Shown: positions 24,801-36,234, counted from the stretch's first letter. The stretch is DNA of 64,000 nucleotides from Ophiura sarsii (GCA_035610835.1 JAYJML010000119.1:1-64000); one strand, 5' to 3'. The notes: generated by a model not told the origin, from the letters alone. Made by a program: numbers and translations.

Positions 24801-25020
24801 CCTCGGTGATCGAGCCTTTGCCATTTGTATGATAACTCCTTGATTAAACATACTTAACTTAAATCAGGGACAATCGACTTTTAAAGGGACTATGGCCTAT
24901 TGTATCGCTATATAATCATATTCAATTACATAACATGTGTTTTGCGGGTGTGTTTTTGTGCTAGCCCAACGGGGCTAGTACTTATACTTGGAACTGGTAA
25001 TCGATCGAACGTGATGTTAT
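21846..25020. other. 3.2 kb without recognised genes
   Basis: Unique-looking non-coding sequence. About 22216-22514 has weak inverted ends (GGTTATCACC...GCGGACCTTAG against the complement of AGGTAATCACC...GAGGACCTTGA), possibly an old MITE. CTAACTTTG motifs near 22930 and 23005 resemble the 50-bp array at 7571. The short frames around 24286-24538 have no recognisable domain or splice context. Confidence 0.4.
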
Positions 25021-25024
25021 TTAC

Positions 25025-25850
25025 GAACATCATTTATGTCGTCAAATTGGTCGCGGATTGACCGATTAGTGACACAGATATCATACATAGCTCAAAATGT
25101 GATATCGTATCCTGAAAAGCAAATCAGGGCACATTATATGATATTTAGCCTATTTTGTCCGGAATTGGTTGAAGAAAAGCAAAATTCCTTGCGATTTCAG
25201 CGCAAACATCTTTTATGTTGTCAAATTGGTTGTGGATTGACCGATCAGTAAAACCAATATCATACTTAGCTTAAAATGTGATTTTGTATCCTAAAGCACA
25301 TCAGGGCAGTAGGGCACATATGATATTTAGTCTATTTTGTCCGGAATTGGTTGAAGAAAAGAAGAAAAAAATCCTTGCGATTTCAATGTAAACATCAGTT
25401 ATGTTGTCAAATTGGTTGCGGATTGACCAATTAGTGACACCCATATCATATGTGAAAATGTGATATCGTATCCTAAAAAGCCAATCAGGGCACATTTTAT
25501 GATATTTTGCCTATTTTTGTCCGCAATTGGTAGGAATAAAAGTTTTTTTCTTTACGATTTCAACGCGAACATCATTTATGTTGTCCAATTGCTTGCGAAT
25601 TGACCGATCAGTGACACAGATATCATACGTATCTCAAAATGTGATATCGTATCCTAAAAAGCAAATCAGGGCACATCATGATATTTTGCCTATTCTGTCC
25701 GCAATCGGTAGGAAAAAAGTGTTTTCATTTATGTCGCCAAATTGGTTGCGGACTGACTGATCAGTGACACTGATATCATACGTAGCTCAAAATGTGATAT
25801 CGTATCCTAAAAAGCAAATTGTGGCACATTATCGCCTATTTAACCTATAT
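25025..25850. repeat. Tandem array, ~180-bp unit, 5 copies, diverged from 3394-4066
   Basis: Five units are seen, with (T)CAAATTGG at about 25042, 25221, 25407, 25583 and 25736 (spacings 179, 186, 176, ~152). Each contains GCGGATTGACCGAT, GACAC.GATATCATAC, CTCAAAATGTGATATCGTATCC, AAAGCAAATCAGGGCACAT and TTTTGTCCG.AATTGG. The order of motifs matches the array at 3394-4066, so both derive from one ancestral unit. The units here differ more from each other, suggesting an older or less homogenised array. Confidence 0.9.
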
Positions 25851-26020
25851 AGCCTTTACCGTATTTAAGAACAACTGTTTTTCTCAAAACTATTCAAGTC
25901 TTTCATTTGTACTAGCACTTCCCTTTTATTAGTCTAGGAACTCAAAGGTTGCCCTATATTAAAAAAATGTAAAAATATGCTAGAACAAAGCAATTGATAA
26001 TTTTCCTGGAACGTTTAAAC

Positions 26021-27109
26021 CAAGCATGTGCAACCTTTTCTACCACCCGGGCCTCATTGTGATTTAGAGATCCATTCACGGGCCGCAGACTAGGGATCAT
26101 ACTCGACATTTTGGTATACAACATGTCTTAATTGAAGTCCGGGAAAGTGATGAAATTGAAAATCAAAAATGTAGTCATTTCAACCTATACCCCCACCTTA
26201 ATGCAATGTTGATTTTAAAAATATGTGGAAGATTTCATAATAGGACTTCCTAAACCCCAGAGTGTAAAGTGAGCAACCTCAACATTACAATGCATCCACT
26301 TTTTCTTCCTTTGTGTTTGTAGCCAAATCTGTGAAAAAAGCTAGACAAAAGTAGGAATAATTTCCTCTTCACAATGTGAAAAAAGATTTAGTGGTCAATT
26401 GCACTTGAGAGCATCAAAATACCTATAGCTTCCAGGGCCCTAGCCGTAAATGCTTCTCGCTCGCGCCGAGCGCATGGACAAAATCAATTTTAATTATTAC
26501 AGGTATAACGGTTTACACTCCCAATTTTTTTTTTACACACCCACTTGGCCACTTTCCAAAATCCTACCTAAGGCTTTGGCCGCAGTGATTGTCAAACATT
26601 CCAAAACACATCCGGATACCCGCTCATCTTCGCCATTTTGACCAGGGATTTTAAAACGCAATCACAAGTTTGTTCCGATGAAAGGAATGCGCACACATCG
26701 TGCGAAAATGTTTGACTTTACACTTATTTTTACTATGATTGGGGTACATTTCTGCTTTGAACAAGTTTCTACAAACAAAAAAAATCCATTTTGGGTACAT
26801 GCGCGCGAAACAATTAAGTCTGTGCACTTTTGACCATCATAATTCCATGATTCCTCTTGTCAAATGAACCGACAGTGCCAATCTCAACCGACGCGACAGT
26901 CAATATTGGGGGAAATTTCCCCCCTCGCCCCCTTCTGGCTACACCACTGTGTCACCCTACTAATTATAAGGGAGGACACCACTAAATCAATTCGCCATTA
27001 GTGTAACCTAGGGAGTTCCGGTTAAAACAGGCCGCATCAATGGGAATTTTGGGATTGCTTAGTGGGCCGCATGATTAGAGACCGGAGGCCCGCAGGTTGC
27101 ACGCGCTTG
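26021..27109. mobile_element. hAT-like non-autonomous transposon, 1,089 bp
   Basis: A perfect 8-bp duplication GTTTAAAC lies at 26013-26020 and 27110-27117. Terminal inverted repeats are CAAGCATGTGCAACCT on the left and CAAGCGCGTGCAACCT as the complement of the right, followed by GGGCC-type motifs (CACCCGGGCC / GGGCCGC) common in hAT/Charlie-like ends. No transposase is encoded. The middle (about 26440-26950) looks like a nested unidentified repeat ending in CTGGCTACACCACTGTGT. Confidence 0.85.
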
Positions 27110-27205
27110 GTTTAAACTGTAGAACTTTTGTTCCTATTGATTCCAATAGCAAAACTAGAGCAGTTATCAGGTTTGGCAGTTATTAGGTTTTGTTGTGCGG
27201 TTTTG

Positions 27206-27720
27206 GCCCGGGGGGGGGGGGGGGGGGGTCAGTGAACATACCAAGCGGGTACACATGCGCGTCCAAGCACCTCTGAAATGGACCCTAAAATGGCATACAC
27301 CATAACACTATTTTGATACCCCTAAATGGCGTAACACATACAAACCCTACCCTAAACGGCATTACCAACAAACACTCAATAATGCACCCCTAAATGGCGT
27401 AATAAAGTAATGCTCAAAATAACCTTAATTCATAATCATGTGACATTCATACAGATATGCATACACCCCTACATCTATTCATACATCTATACAGATGTGC
27501 ATGTGATGGTATATGTGAAAAGTCACACATAAAACAATTAGTACCCCTAAACGTCGATACCTCGATGCTGTAATGGATACCCTAAAGTGCGATGCCCCCT
27601 AAAAAGTACCCCTTTTTCAGAAAGACGTCAACGACGTCGTGTGGTGAAATCGGGAGCCTTTTTGAGGGGTTTTTTATGCGGCTGCGTACCCACTTGGTAT
27701 GTTCACTGACCCCCGGGGGT
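27206..27720. mobile_element. Inverted-repeat element with CCCGGGGG ends, ~515 bp
   Basis: The left end is a G-run followed by TCAGTGAACATACCAAGCGGGTAC. The right end is its complement: GTACCCACTTGGTATGTTCACTGACCCCCGGGGG. The interior has repeated CCTAAA(A/T)GGC-type motifs at 27290-27410. No transposase and no clear target duplication. Confidence 0.7.
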
Positions 27721-27842
27721 TTGGTAGACATGGTTTGTGGTTGGTACATTAGGATCCCAGCGGAACCATATTCGATGAGTGCCGCAATGTTGATGATGTG
27801 TTCCGCAGTGTTGGTGATGTGTTTCATGTATTTGCTATTGTA

Positions 27843-28118
27843 ATATATACCAGTGTTAGCAATATGTGTCTTTTATCATGGGTAGTACGATGGTAATATT
27901 ATATCAAATGTGTTGTCTTTGGTATTTCTACACATGTTTACTACAAAGAGTTGTTACATTGTTGTGGTGACAAATTACACCTAGCACATAAAGTCCCTGA
28001 CCAGGTGCTTTGAGGTTGGCTAATTCAAAATATATGATTGGTACCAAAAATCTGAGATATACATTAAATGAGCAAATTTCTTCTCCGCAGTTTGATACCT
28101 CATTCAACAAAATCGAAT
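27843..28118. other. Non-coding, no gene seen
   Basis: No repeat, RNA gene or supported coding region was recognised here. Confidence 0.35.
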
Positions 28119-28480
28119 GGATACTTTTAAAGTTATGTCGATTTCAATGACCGCGCATGCAACAGAAAAGTGGCACTAGGTATAGGAAATCATTGATTTG
28201 TGTGTGATTTACCATAGACGGTAAAAATCAATGTTTTACCCGTCTATGGATTTACGCACTGAAAAACTCACAGCTTATCAGCTAAGACTTGTATTCTTCA
28301 CAGCCAGATACACCCTTTGTCCCGCACATTGCGGTTATCACTAAAGACCCATTCATCTGTCTCGTTCAGATAGCACACAGTTATGACAGTAATCACACAC
28401 AAATCAATGATTCCTATACCTAGTGCCACTTTTCTGTTGCATGCGCGGTCATTGAAATCGACATAACTTTAAAAGTATAC
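28119..28480. mobile_element. MITE with ~90-bp near-perfect inverted ends
   Basis: The left arm (GATACTTTTAAAGTTATGTC...CGCGCATGCAACAG...GGCACTAGGTATAGGAAATC) and right arm are near-perfect complements over roughly 90 bp. A smaller internal hairpin (CATAGACGG...CCGTCTATG) lies near 28213-28248. No target duplication could be fixed. No coding capacity. Confidence 0.8.
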
Positions 28481-29267
28481 GGAGGTCAATGAGGTCAATC
28501 CAATGCAAGTATACCTTTTTCCCGGGGTGAGATCAGAGGATGTGGAGCGGTCCATGGGGAGCGAGCCCTCTATCGGTACATATTCATAGCGTGACAAAGA
28601 AAAGGAAAAAGGTATATATATAGTAGACTAGGTCCAATCCAACATCCACTTTGATAAGTGTTGGGATTCCCTACCCACTGTTGCATCGAAAATTCATTCC
28701 AAATAATGTCATTATTTTACACGGGTTATTTTAACTTTTTGTAAATGATTGACCAATGTCAGCCAACGCAATTTAGATAGCATCACCCCCTAGCACCGCC
28801 CCTTGCACTGAGTGGCGTATGTAGGATTTTTTTCCAGCATGCCAGAGTTTTCAATAACAAATTAGAGCAAAAACACCTAGGGAGTAAAAAAATCAATATA
28901 AAACAAAAGAAAATAGACTGCCCTCTGTTGGCCAAAAAAACAATACAAAACAAAATAATGACTTAAAATGTTTTTTTGACAATCAAATTGTCATATCTAG
29001 AAAAAAAACCTCACATTTTAGATTATTGGGGCGCTCAGCAAGCTCTATTATTAAAATATCAAATAAAAAATAAGCCATAGGAACAACCTAAATAAGCCTG
29101 AATAAGCTGGAATCTAGCGGTAAATTTGGACAGGATTAGCTTGACTAAGGCTGCATTTTTGGTACGCTAACATTTAAGCCTGGACAAGCTAGAATAAGCT
29201 GGAATCTGGCGGTAAAAGCTTGAACAAGGCGGAATTATGGAATGGTAAAAGCCTGGATAAGGCCCTT
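28481..29267. other. Non-coding, with AATAAGCTGGAATCTGG repeats
   Basis: No gene is seen. At about 29090-29265 the motif AATAAGCTGGAATCTGGCGG with AAGCTTG-ACAAGGCGG recurs in degenerate form. The same motif resumes at 32503, directly after the inverted-repeat-bounded interval, which implies the two halves were once joined. Confidence 0.5.
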
Positions 29268-29671
29268 CACAATCAATGTTGAGTTTCCTGGACCCGTGTC
29301 CAAAATTGAGAATATTTAATTATTTTATTTTTATTTAGGATTTTAACCTTTAAAATGACTTTTAATATTATTAATGCCTTAAAGGCAACAAAAAAAGTCG
29401 ACTAGCCCTTTCCGACCAACCCAAATTTTCGGAAATCTATAGGGTCACTATTTTATTTTATTTTTTTATTTTTTCAAAGTCATATTTTGGTTAAGAAATA
29501 GCAAAAATGTTCTGTTTACATTTAAATACGGTATAAACTCACATACCTTCTATCAACTGTCGCATTGTATGTTTATTTCACTTGCGTAAACGTTTAATAG
29601 ACCGCGGTTGCTTTTTAGCTGAATTTATTACACTCGCTCGCCGAAAACCAGCGACGGTCTGTGTATAGGTA

Positions 29672-29678
29672 TATATAA
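29672..29678 (+). promoter_or_regulatory. Possible TATA box
   Basis: TATATAA lies 52 bp upstream of the candidate start codon at 29730, preceding a locally more G/C-rich stretch (CAGCGCGGGTC). The spacing would allow a 25-30-nt 5' UTR. A/T-rich matches are common by chance here, so this is tentative. Confidence 0.3.
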
Positions 29679-29729
29679 TTTTATTTACAGCGCGGGTCTT
29701 TAAATCTTACTACTACTTTACGGAACGAA

Positions 29730-29766
29730 ATGGCTGCTCCAGAAGATTACACTGTCACTTTGACAG
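29730..29766 (+). CDS. Candidate first coding exon, possibly PDZ-LIM (Zasp/Enigma-like)
   Basis: An ATG in a good initiation context (G at -3, G at +4) opens MAAPEDYTVTLT plus the first base of a Gly-type codon, then CAG|gtaaatg, a near-consensus splice donor. The intron would be phase 1. The family link is an inference: vertebrate ZASP/PDLIM proteins start with a short segment ending VTLTG or VSLVG just before the PDZ carboxylate-binding loop (GPWGFRL), and YTVTLT(G) fits that. A possible TATA box sits upstream. I found no second exon in the window, and a 13-residue match is short. The exon lies inside an inverted-repeat-bounded interval, so it could also be a captured gene fragment. Confidence 0.3.
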
Positions 29767-30707
29767 GTAAATGATTCTTTAAAGTAATGTTTTTGGGGGG
29801 CGAAGCCACCCTAATAGCATGAGATTGCAAAAACTTACATATTTAGGTCTTTCTAGACATAAGTGGGGGCCGCCATGTTTGTAGTCTTTGTAAATTACAT
29901 GTACCTATATATGCAGTTTATTTTAACAGTCCTGCAGTCTGTGATGGAGTCAAAGCTATAATTGTTTAGTTGATGCATAGATGTTGATGATTCATTCAGA
30001 GAGATGTTTATTAGACTCCCCAGAGAGACATATAGCTTATCTTGTTTGACTAAGGAGAAATCTCCCAATTGTTGTGGGGTTGTCTAATAAGTGGTTAGTT
30101 GTGGATGTTTGAGTTTCGTATATAATAATAATTCCTGGGTTGATTTAATGAAATGTCAATATGGATAACCATGATCACGGAATGCCATTTTTAATTAGTA
30201 TAGCAATTCCTGGACCAACGTTTTAGACCAAGTCAAACCTAGATTGTTCTTCCCCTCCATGCACACAAATCAACTTTATTGGTTTCCTGTACTATTTTTA
30301 GACGGTAGTGTTTTGATTTGTTTTTTGGTTTGAATTATGGAAAATATAACACCATTTCCCTGGTATTTTGGTTTGCAACAGATGCTTCAGGAAATGGTTA
30401 CAAAACATGCTTCTTTCTTTTGGATCGCCCCCATTCCATTTCAATGGAATTTTTATTGTGTAGTATCTGCTTGTTCAACATTTTTAAAAATTAAGAAAAT
30501 TAAAATCAGACCGTCCAACCCACATTCTTGACCTGAGAGGGCAAGTCAACTCTTTTTTTTTGTTGGCCTAAACTTCATTTGCTACTTTCTGACTTTAATC
30601 ATTATCAGCTATGATGATGAATAAACATATAACATGATTGCATTATTACTTGGGTTTCAAATTAATCATACTTGGAAAATAATTAAATGCAGAGTCCTTG
30701 ATATTAA
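29767..30707. other. No further exon recognised
   Basis: Would be intron 1 if the upstream exon is real. The block at about 29795-29860 (CCACCCTAATAGCATGAG...TATTTAGGTCTTTCTAGA) is an inverted, diverged copy of about 31855-31915 inside the Harbinger-like element. This suggests a transposon fragment here too. Confidence 0.4.
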
Positions 30708-32366
30708 GGGACCGTTCATTATTTATGGTGGAGGGGGAGGGGGGTTGGGTAAACTATAGGGGGGGGGGGGGTCATGTCACTTTCATGTTGAAATGGGGGG
30801 GGTTATGTTACTTTTCATTCTTGAACAGGGGGGTTGTGTAAATTTGTTTAAACTATAAAGATGGTGGTGATTGGAGTGATTTTAAAGGCTATTTTGGAGT
30901 GTAAATGCCATTTTTTTTCTGCGCTTCGCGCATATTTTCTTAAAACCTATCGACTTCAAAAACTTTACTATGAGATAACTTCTGGACAGCAAATCGACGA
31001 TATGGTGGAAAAACATCTATATAATCATCAACGGTCAGACATTAGAGCCACAGGGTGTATAATGTTACAAAATCCAATATCATGATTTCAAATTAAAAAT
31101 GTGATTTATTGCATGCTTTTCATCTCATCTCTGTTTTGCACCAATACTCACAAAAAATTCCATTAAAATGGAAAGGTGGCGGTCAAAAGGAAATGGCGAT
31201 ATGAGACAAATAGAAAGAGCCAACATAGCAGCATTGGTAAATATGGCTTGTAGTTGCTAAAGTTATGTGTGACAGAAGAAAACAAAATAATAAAATGAAC
31301 ACATATTGTCCGAGATACTTTTTTTATTATGGTCCCAAAAAATTATTTAATACAAAACAATACCGAGAAGTGAAATTTTGTCAAGACCTTAATTTGCAAC
31401 ATTTCTCGCTCCGCGATCCGCCCCTAAAATAGAGACAAAAGAGAAACACATTTTTTTTGTGAAAAAACAAATTAAAGAAACACACTTTTTTTTATTATGG
31501 CCCAACATTTTGAACAACAAATATTTTCTGAGAAACAAGATTTCTTTTTATCCGAGAAACAAGATTTTTTTAAATTATGGCCCAAAAAATATATACTAAT
31601 AAATATCCCATAATAATCGCACAACTTAACATGGGCTATGTCAAATTTGTCGATGTACAAATGTAAAATATTGCCGTTTTATCATAATTCTCATAATTCT
31701 CATAACTTCCGAAATACTGCACCGTTTTTCCTCGTTCGACCTGTTTTCTGATGTGACATAACCATATTTCTCCCATATTTGGCACTAAAGTAATGACTAC
31801 CCAACAAAAATAATAATATTAAATTATGGACAAAATACTAAAAACATCGATGCCTCATTTCTAGAAAGACCTAAATGTGTAACTTTTCCCAAACCCATGC
31901 TAATAGAGTGACGGCTGCGCTGCGCTGCGCCGCCACCCAAAAAGTAGAACGTTTCACTGGATTATACGTTTCTGCTCAAAATGTTCTAACTTGTTTGGGT
32001 TATAAAGACTCACAAAACCACCCAAAATGTATAAATATGAAGAAAAAAATCCAACTCGCTACGCTCGCTATTACTAATTTCACAAAATAAAAAGAAGGGG
32101 CATCATAAAATTATTGGCCGTTCAGATAAATTTGCCAACGTATCCATGAACAAAATTTCAAAGGTAAAGGTAAAGACAGCCCCTTAAGTATGTGACAAGT
32201 TGATTTTCTTCAGGGAGGGGGGGGTTGGGTTGTGTAAAAAGCTTCTGGTTAGCAGGGGGGTCATGTAATTTTCATTTTCAGCTGTAGGGGGGGGGTAGGT
32301 AATTTTAACATACGAGTCTCAAATTTGTCCCAACCGCCCCCTCCACCATAAATAATGAACGGTCCC
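30708..32366. mobile_element. Harbinger-like non-autonomous element, 1,659 bp
   Basis: Perfect 30-bp terminal inverted repeats begin GGGACCGTTCATTATTTATG and continue GTGGAGGGGG. The flanks TAA at 30705-30707 and TAA at 32367-32369 match the 3-bp TWA duplication of PIF/Harbinger elements. If the duplication were TA or TTAA, the family call would change. The interior holds G-rich subterminal tracts and short palindromes (TGCGCTTCGCGCA). The longest internal frame (74 codons, 30861-31085) has no transposase motif. Confidence 0.75.
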
Positions 32367-32502
32367 TAAGGGGTTGAAATTGGTTGCGACCACTTGTTTC
32401 AAAATAAAGAAAATAAAAGATGATTAATTATTAATAATTAAAAGTCACCTCGTCCTTTTTTTAAAACCTTCAACAGGAAACTCAAAATCAATTGTGAAGG
32501 GA

Positions 32503-34440
32503 ATAAGCTGGAATCTGGCAATATTCTGACAGCAAAAAAGCTTGGATAAGGTGGAGCCACACTTTTTTTTCCACTTTCCTAGCCACACATTTTCCCTCAA
32601 TTTTTCTAACATTCTTTCCAACCATAACCCTATGCTTTACAGCAACCTCCCTAGCCCTACACTGCATGTTCCTCCCTTTCCTCAGCAACACGTTTTTCAA
32701 CCATAACATTTCAGCAACAGGCCCTAATCCTACACTGTTCCTCCCTTAATTTCCTTCGCCAGACGCTTTTCCCCCATTTCCCGAACCCTAAGTTTTTCAC
32801 ACATAGCCCTATACCTTTCATCCAAAGCCTTAGCTACGCCGTTCAACAATCTCCCTATCAAAATCCAACCGCATTTTATCCATCTCAGCGACAACTTAGA
32901 CAACATCTATGTTCAATCCCAGAACACAGAAATTTCGCACACGGGAACAACAAATTTAGTTTTGACCTAGCCCTAACACCTCTGCATATCTCATGTTCAA
33001 AATACCCAGAACCATTATCCTTAAATGCACTTACCCCTTTATGAATGTTCACTGTGTCTCCTCCGCGCAAATTAATCTTTACGCAACCCACATCCACGGC
33101 ACAAATCCATATAAATAATCAAATATATTTCTCAACTAAAATCCACGGCATAAATAACCAACACCTCATAAATTCCATGACAGGATGTCATCTTGGTATA
33201 AAATTCACCTTCATGGCGCCCACACTCCATTCAGCATTGTCTGTAAAAATTAAAAGTCCAGCATACTATGATATTATCTGTCATTGGATTTCGATCTCCC
33301 CTTCATAAAACAAGCTCCAGTTCGAATTATCCATGTGTCCATCACCAATAAACATCACCAGGGTCTGTATATAAACAGCATCAAAAATCTCAGTCACCAA
33401 ATATCAGGTAACCAATCCAACATGCTCTGTCCATAACCCACAACAACAATCCCATCAAGGGTACAATGGTTATCTCCACAGAGCAATTACAATACATACA
33501 TCCAACAGCAGTTGAGAATGACGGGTCAAGTTCATCTCAATTATGTATATAACAACATTGGATGCAGTCCCATTTGCGGGTTTCATGGTCAAATCCATGT
33601 CCAAACTTATGTATCTATATTCACATCGTCAGATGCATCCATCCATCCATAAATCCAATGACGTCTAAATATATGTATAGTCCCATTATGGGCCCCATAG
33701 TATCTCCATGTGTAGTCCAATTGTTGTCCACATAACGTAAATCACAATGCAATTCATGTATCAATATTCATGACAATTTCATTGAGAATTTCTAGTCTAC
33801 CCGGTCACTTCGACGGTCAAGTTCAAGTTCATAGCTTTCAGTCGTAATCATACAATGGTATACTGCAGAATATCCATATTCAAGTTTATCTCCAAACTCT
33901 TCAACGGCATCCCAATATTCCCTGTTTCCGCAGCCACAATGTTATAATGCTTGAGGCTATAATAAGATCATCTTCATAATCAATTGATGACACTGCAAAT
34001 GTATCTAGGCTTTAATCCATTTATTCGAGTAGCTTTATTTAGCACTGGTAGCACACATCTATCTTACAGCAAACCACAAGCTACAGAGAACCACCCCTAG
34101 CCTATACTCTCCCCCACATGCTTCTCCATCCCATAATAATAAACTCCCACCATCCCATAATAATAATTAACCTTCCAATCACCTGCCTGCTGAGATCTTC
34201 CAGCATCTCCATTATATAACCTTGGCCCCCACAAAAAAAACATGCGCTCTTCCAAGGATGTCTGGTGGGTTGACTTCCTGTGCCCATCCAGCTCCCTTAT
34301 AAATACCCATTAATCATATTATACATAACTTTAGAACATTATACTAGGGCTAGGCCATGGCCACTACTGCCTGCCTTGTTTTCTCTGATGGATAGGCCAA
34401 CAATCATATTTAATTAAATAGAAATAACTAGGCCTATATT
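32503..34440. other. 1.9 kb without recognised genes
   Basis: Begins with the AATAAGCTGGAATCTGGC repeat that also precedes 29268. 32560-32900 is pyrimidine-rich with degenerate CCCTA / CTTTCC repeats. The small frames here (for example 33045-33308) have biased composition and no domain signature. Confidence 0.4.
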
Positions 34441-34464
34441 ATTACTACATGTAGTAAAAACAAA

Positions 34465-34690
34465 CTTCACAGAGAAGAAAATAACTTCACCGAGAAAAAA
34501 ACCACTTCACCGAGGAGAAAAAACCCACTTCAACGAGAGAAAAACAACTTCACCGAGAAAAAAACAACTTCACCGAGAAAGAAAAAAATGACATCGAAAA
34601 AAAAAAATCATAGAGAAAAAAAATTCACAAAAAAACACCCCACCACCGAGATAAAAAAAACACCACCGAGAAAAAAAATCACAACCAAGA
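34465..34690. repeat. Degenerate ~20-bp tandem repeat
   Basis: Repeats of ACTTCACCGAGAAAAAA with variable A-runs, decaying to CACCACCGAGA and CACAAAAAAACACC to the right. Confidence 0.8.
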
Positions 34691-34734
34691 TTTTTTTTAC
34701 CATAAACAACATTTGAATAGGGAAACTTTTGAGT

Positions 34735-35029
34735 TAAGTTATAGACCCCAAAATGTGGTTTTCATGATTTTGGAGGTAAAAAAATCAAATTTGTTGGCAC
34801 TTTTTGGTCTTTAAAGCAAATAAAAAATAAGATATTCAACAACAAAAAAGCACCTGGGGAAAGTTATCAGGATTATCATAAACTAGTATGACAAATTTTG
34901 ACAAAATAGATTTTTAGTTTATCTTTGCAGACCTAAAATGGGTCAAAAATGTGTTTTTTTATAATTTTCTCCCAAATGGTAAATTTCATTATCATGGTTG
35001 GATTCATTGAACCTTTTCGGGTGTCTACT
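34735..35029 (+). repeat. Family A dispersed repeat, left part (split copy)
   Basis: Matches 54040-54465 in the same orientation: TTTTCATGATTTTGG.GGTAAAAAA, TTTTGGTCT, CTAGTATGACAAA, CCTAAAATGGGTCAAAAA, then TTATCATGGTTGGATTCATTGAACC. In the other copy that last motif runs on into CTGCAAAAAACTG. Here it is interrupted by the 160-bp array and resumes at 49936 (CTGCAAAAAAATG). No coding capacity. Confidence 0.8.
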
Positions 35030-36205
35030 AACCTAAGAACTAAGACCTAAGACCAAAAAACTAAGACCCTTTAGGTCTAAGACCCAAGACCCAAAAACTA
35101 AGACCCAAAAACTAAGACCCCCTCTCAAATATCCTAAAATCAGTTTTAGATACAAGAGGATAGTGGATAAGTTGTTTAGAGTGGATGAGGGATCATTTGA
35201 ATCCATTTTGGCGCCAAAATTCCAAGGGTCTTAGGTTAGTAGTTGAGAGGGGGGTAAACTACTAACCTAAGACCCCCTCTCAAATGTCCTAAAAATCAGT
35301 TTTAGATACAAGAGGATAGTGGATAAGTTGTTTAGAGTGGATGAGGGAGCATTTGAATCCATTTTGGCGCCAAAATTCCAAGGGTCTTAGGTTAGTAGTT
35401 GAGAGGGGGGGTAAACTACTACCTAAGACCCCCTCTCAAATGTCCTAAAAATCAGTTTTAGATGCAAGAGGATAGTGGATAAGTTGTTTAGAGTGGATGA
35501 GGGATCATTTGAATCCATTTTGGCGCCAAAATTACAAGGGTCTTAGGTTAGTAGTTGAGAGGGGGGGGGGGGTAAACTACAAACCTAAGACCCCCTCTCA
35601 AATATCCTAAAAATCAGTTTAGATACAAGAGGATAGTGGATAAGTTGTTTAGAGTGATGTGGGATCATTTGAATCCATTTTGGCGCCAAAATTCCAAGGG
35701 TCTTAGGTTAGTAGGTGAGAGGGGGGGGGGGGGGTAACTACTAACCTAAGACCCCCTCTCAAATGTCCTAAAAATCAGTTTTAGATACAAGAGGATAGTG
35801 GATAAGTTGTTTAGAGTGGATGAGGGATCATTTGAATCCATTTTGGTGCCAAAATTCCAAGGGTCTTAGGTTAGTAGTTGAGAGGGAGGTAAACTACTAA
35901 CCTAAGACCCCCTCTCAAATGTCCTAAAAATCATTAGATGCAAGAGGATAGTGGATAAGTTGTTTAGAGTGGATGAGGGATCATTTGAATCCATTTTGGC
36001 GCCAAAATTCCAAGGGTCTTAGGTTAGTAGTTGAGGGGGGGGGGGGGGGGGGGGGGGGGGGGTAAACTACTAACCTAAGACCCCCCTCTCAAATATCCTA
36101 AAAATCAGTTTTAGATACAAGAGGATAGTGGATAAGTTGTTTAGAGTGGATGAGGATCATTTGAATCCATTTTGGCGCCAAAATTCCAAGGGTCTTAGGT
36201 TAGTA
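35030..36205. repeat. Tandem array, ~160-bp unit, ~7 copies (left part)
   Basis: The unit runs from CTACTAACCTAAGACCCCCTC through CAAATGTCCTAAAAATCAG, GGATAGTGGATAAGTTG, GAGGGATCATTTGAATCC and TTTTGGCGCCAAAATTCC to GGGTCTTAGGTTAGTAG. Its two ends are inverted relative to each other, so each monomer looks like a small inverted-repeat element. Starts of CTACTAACC lie near 35259, 35417, 35577, 35738, 35894 and 36067. G-runs of variable length (up to 28 at 36035-36062) separate the units. The array resumes at 49659. Confidence 0.95.
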
Positions 36206-36234
36206 TAGGTTTTCCCAGTTAGTTTAACACTTTT

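Larger units (their letters stand above)
29268..32502. mobile_element. Interval bounded by 28-bp inverted repeats, ~3.2 kb
   Basis: CCCTTCACAATCAATGTTGAG...CCTG at 29268-29295 is inverted at 32475-32502 (CAGG...CTCAAAATCAATTGTGAAGGG). Outside both ends lies the same AATAAGCTGG repeat, with a possible 5-bp duplication ATAAG. This fits a DNA transposon, or at least an insertion into the repeat. It contains the candidate promoter/exon (29672-29766) and a smaller Harbinger-like element (30708-32366). Confidence 0.55.
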
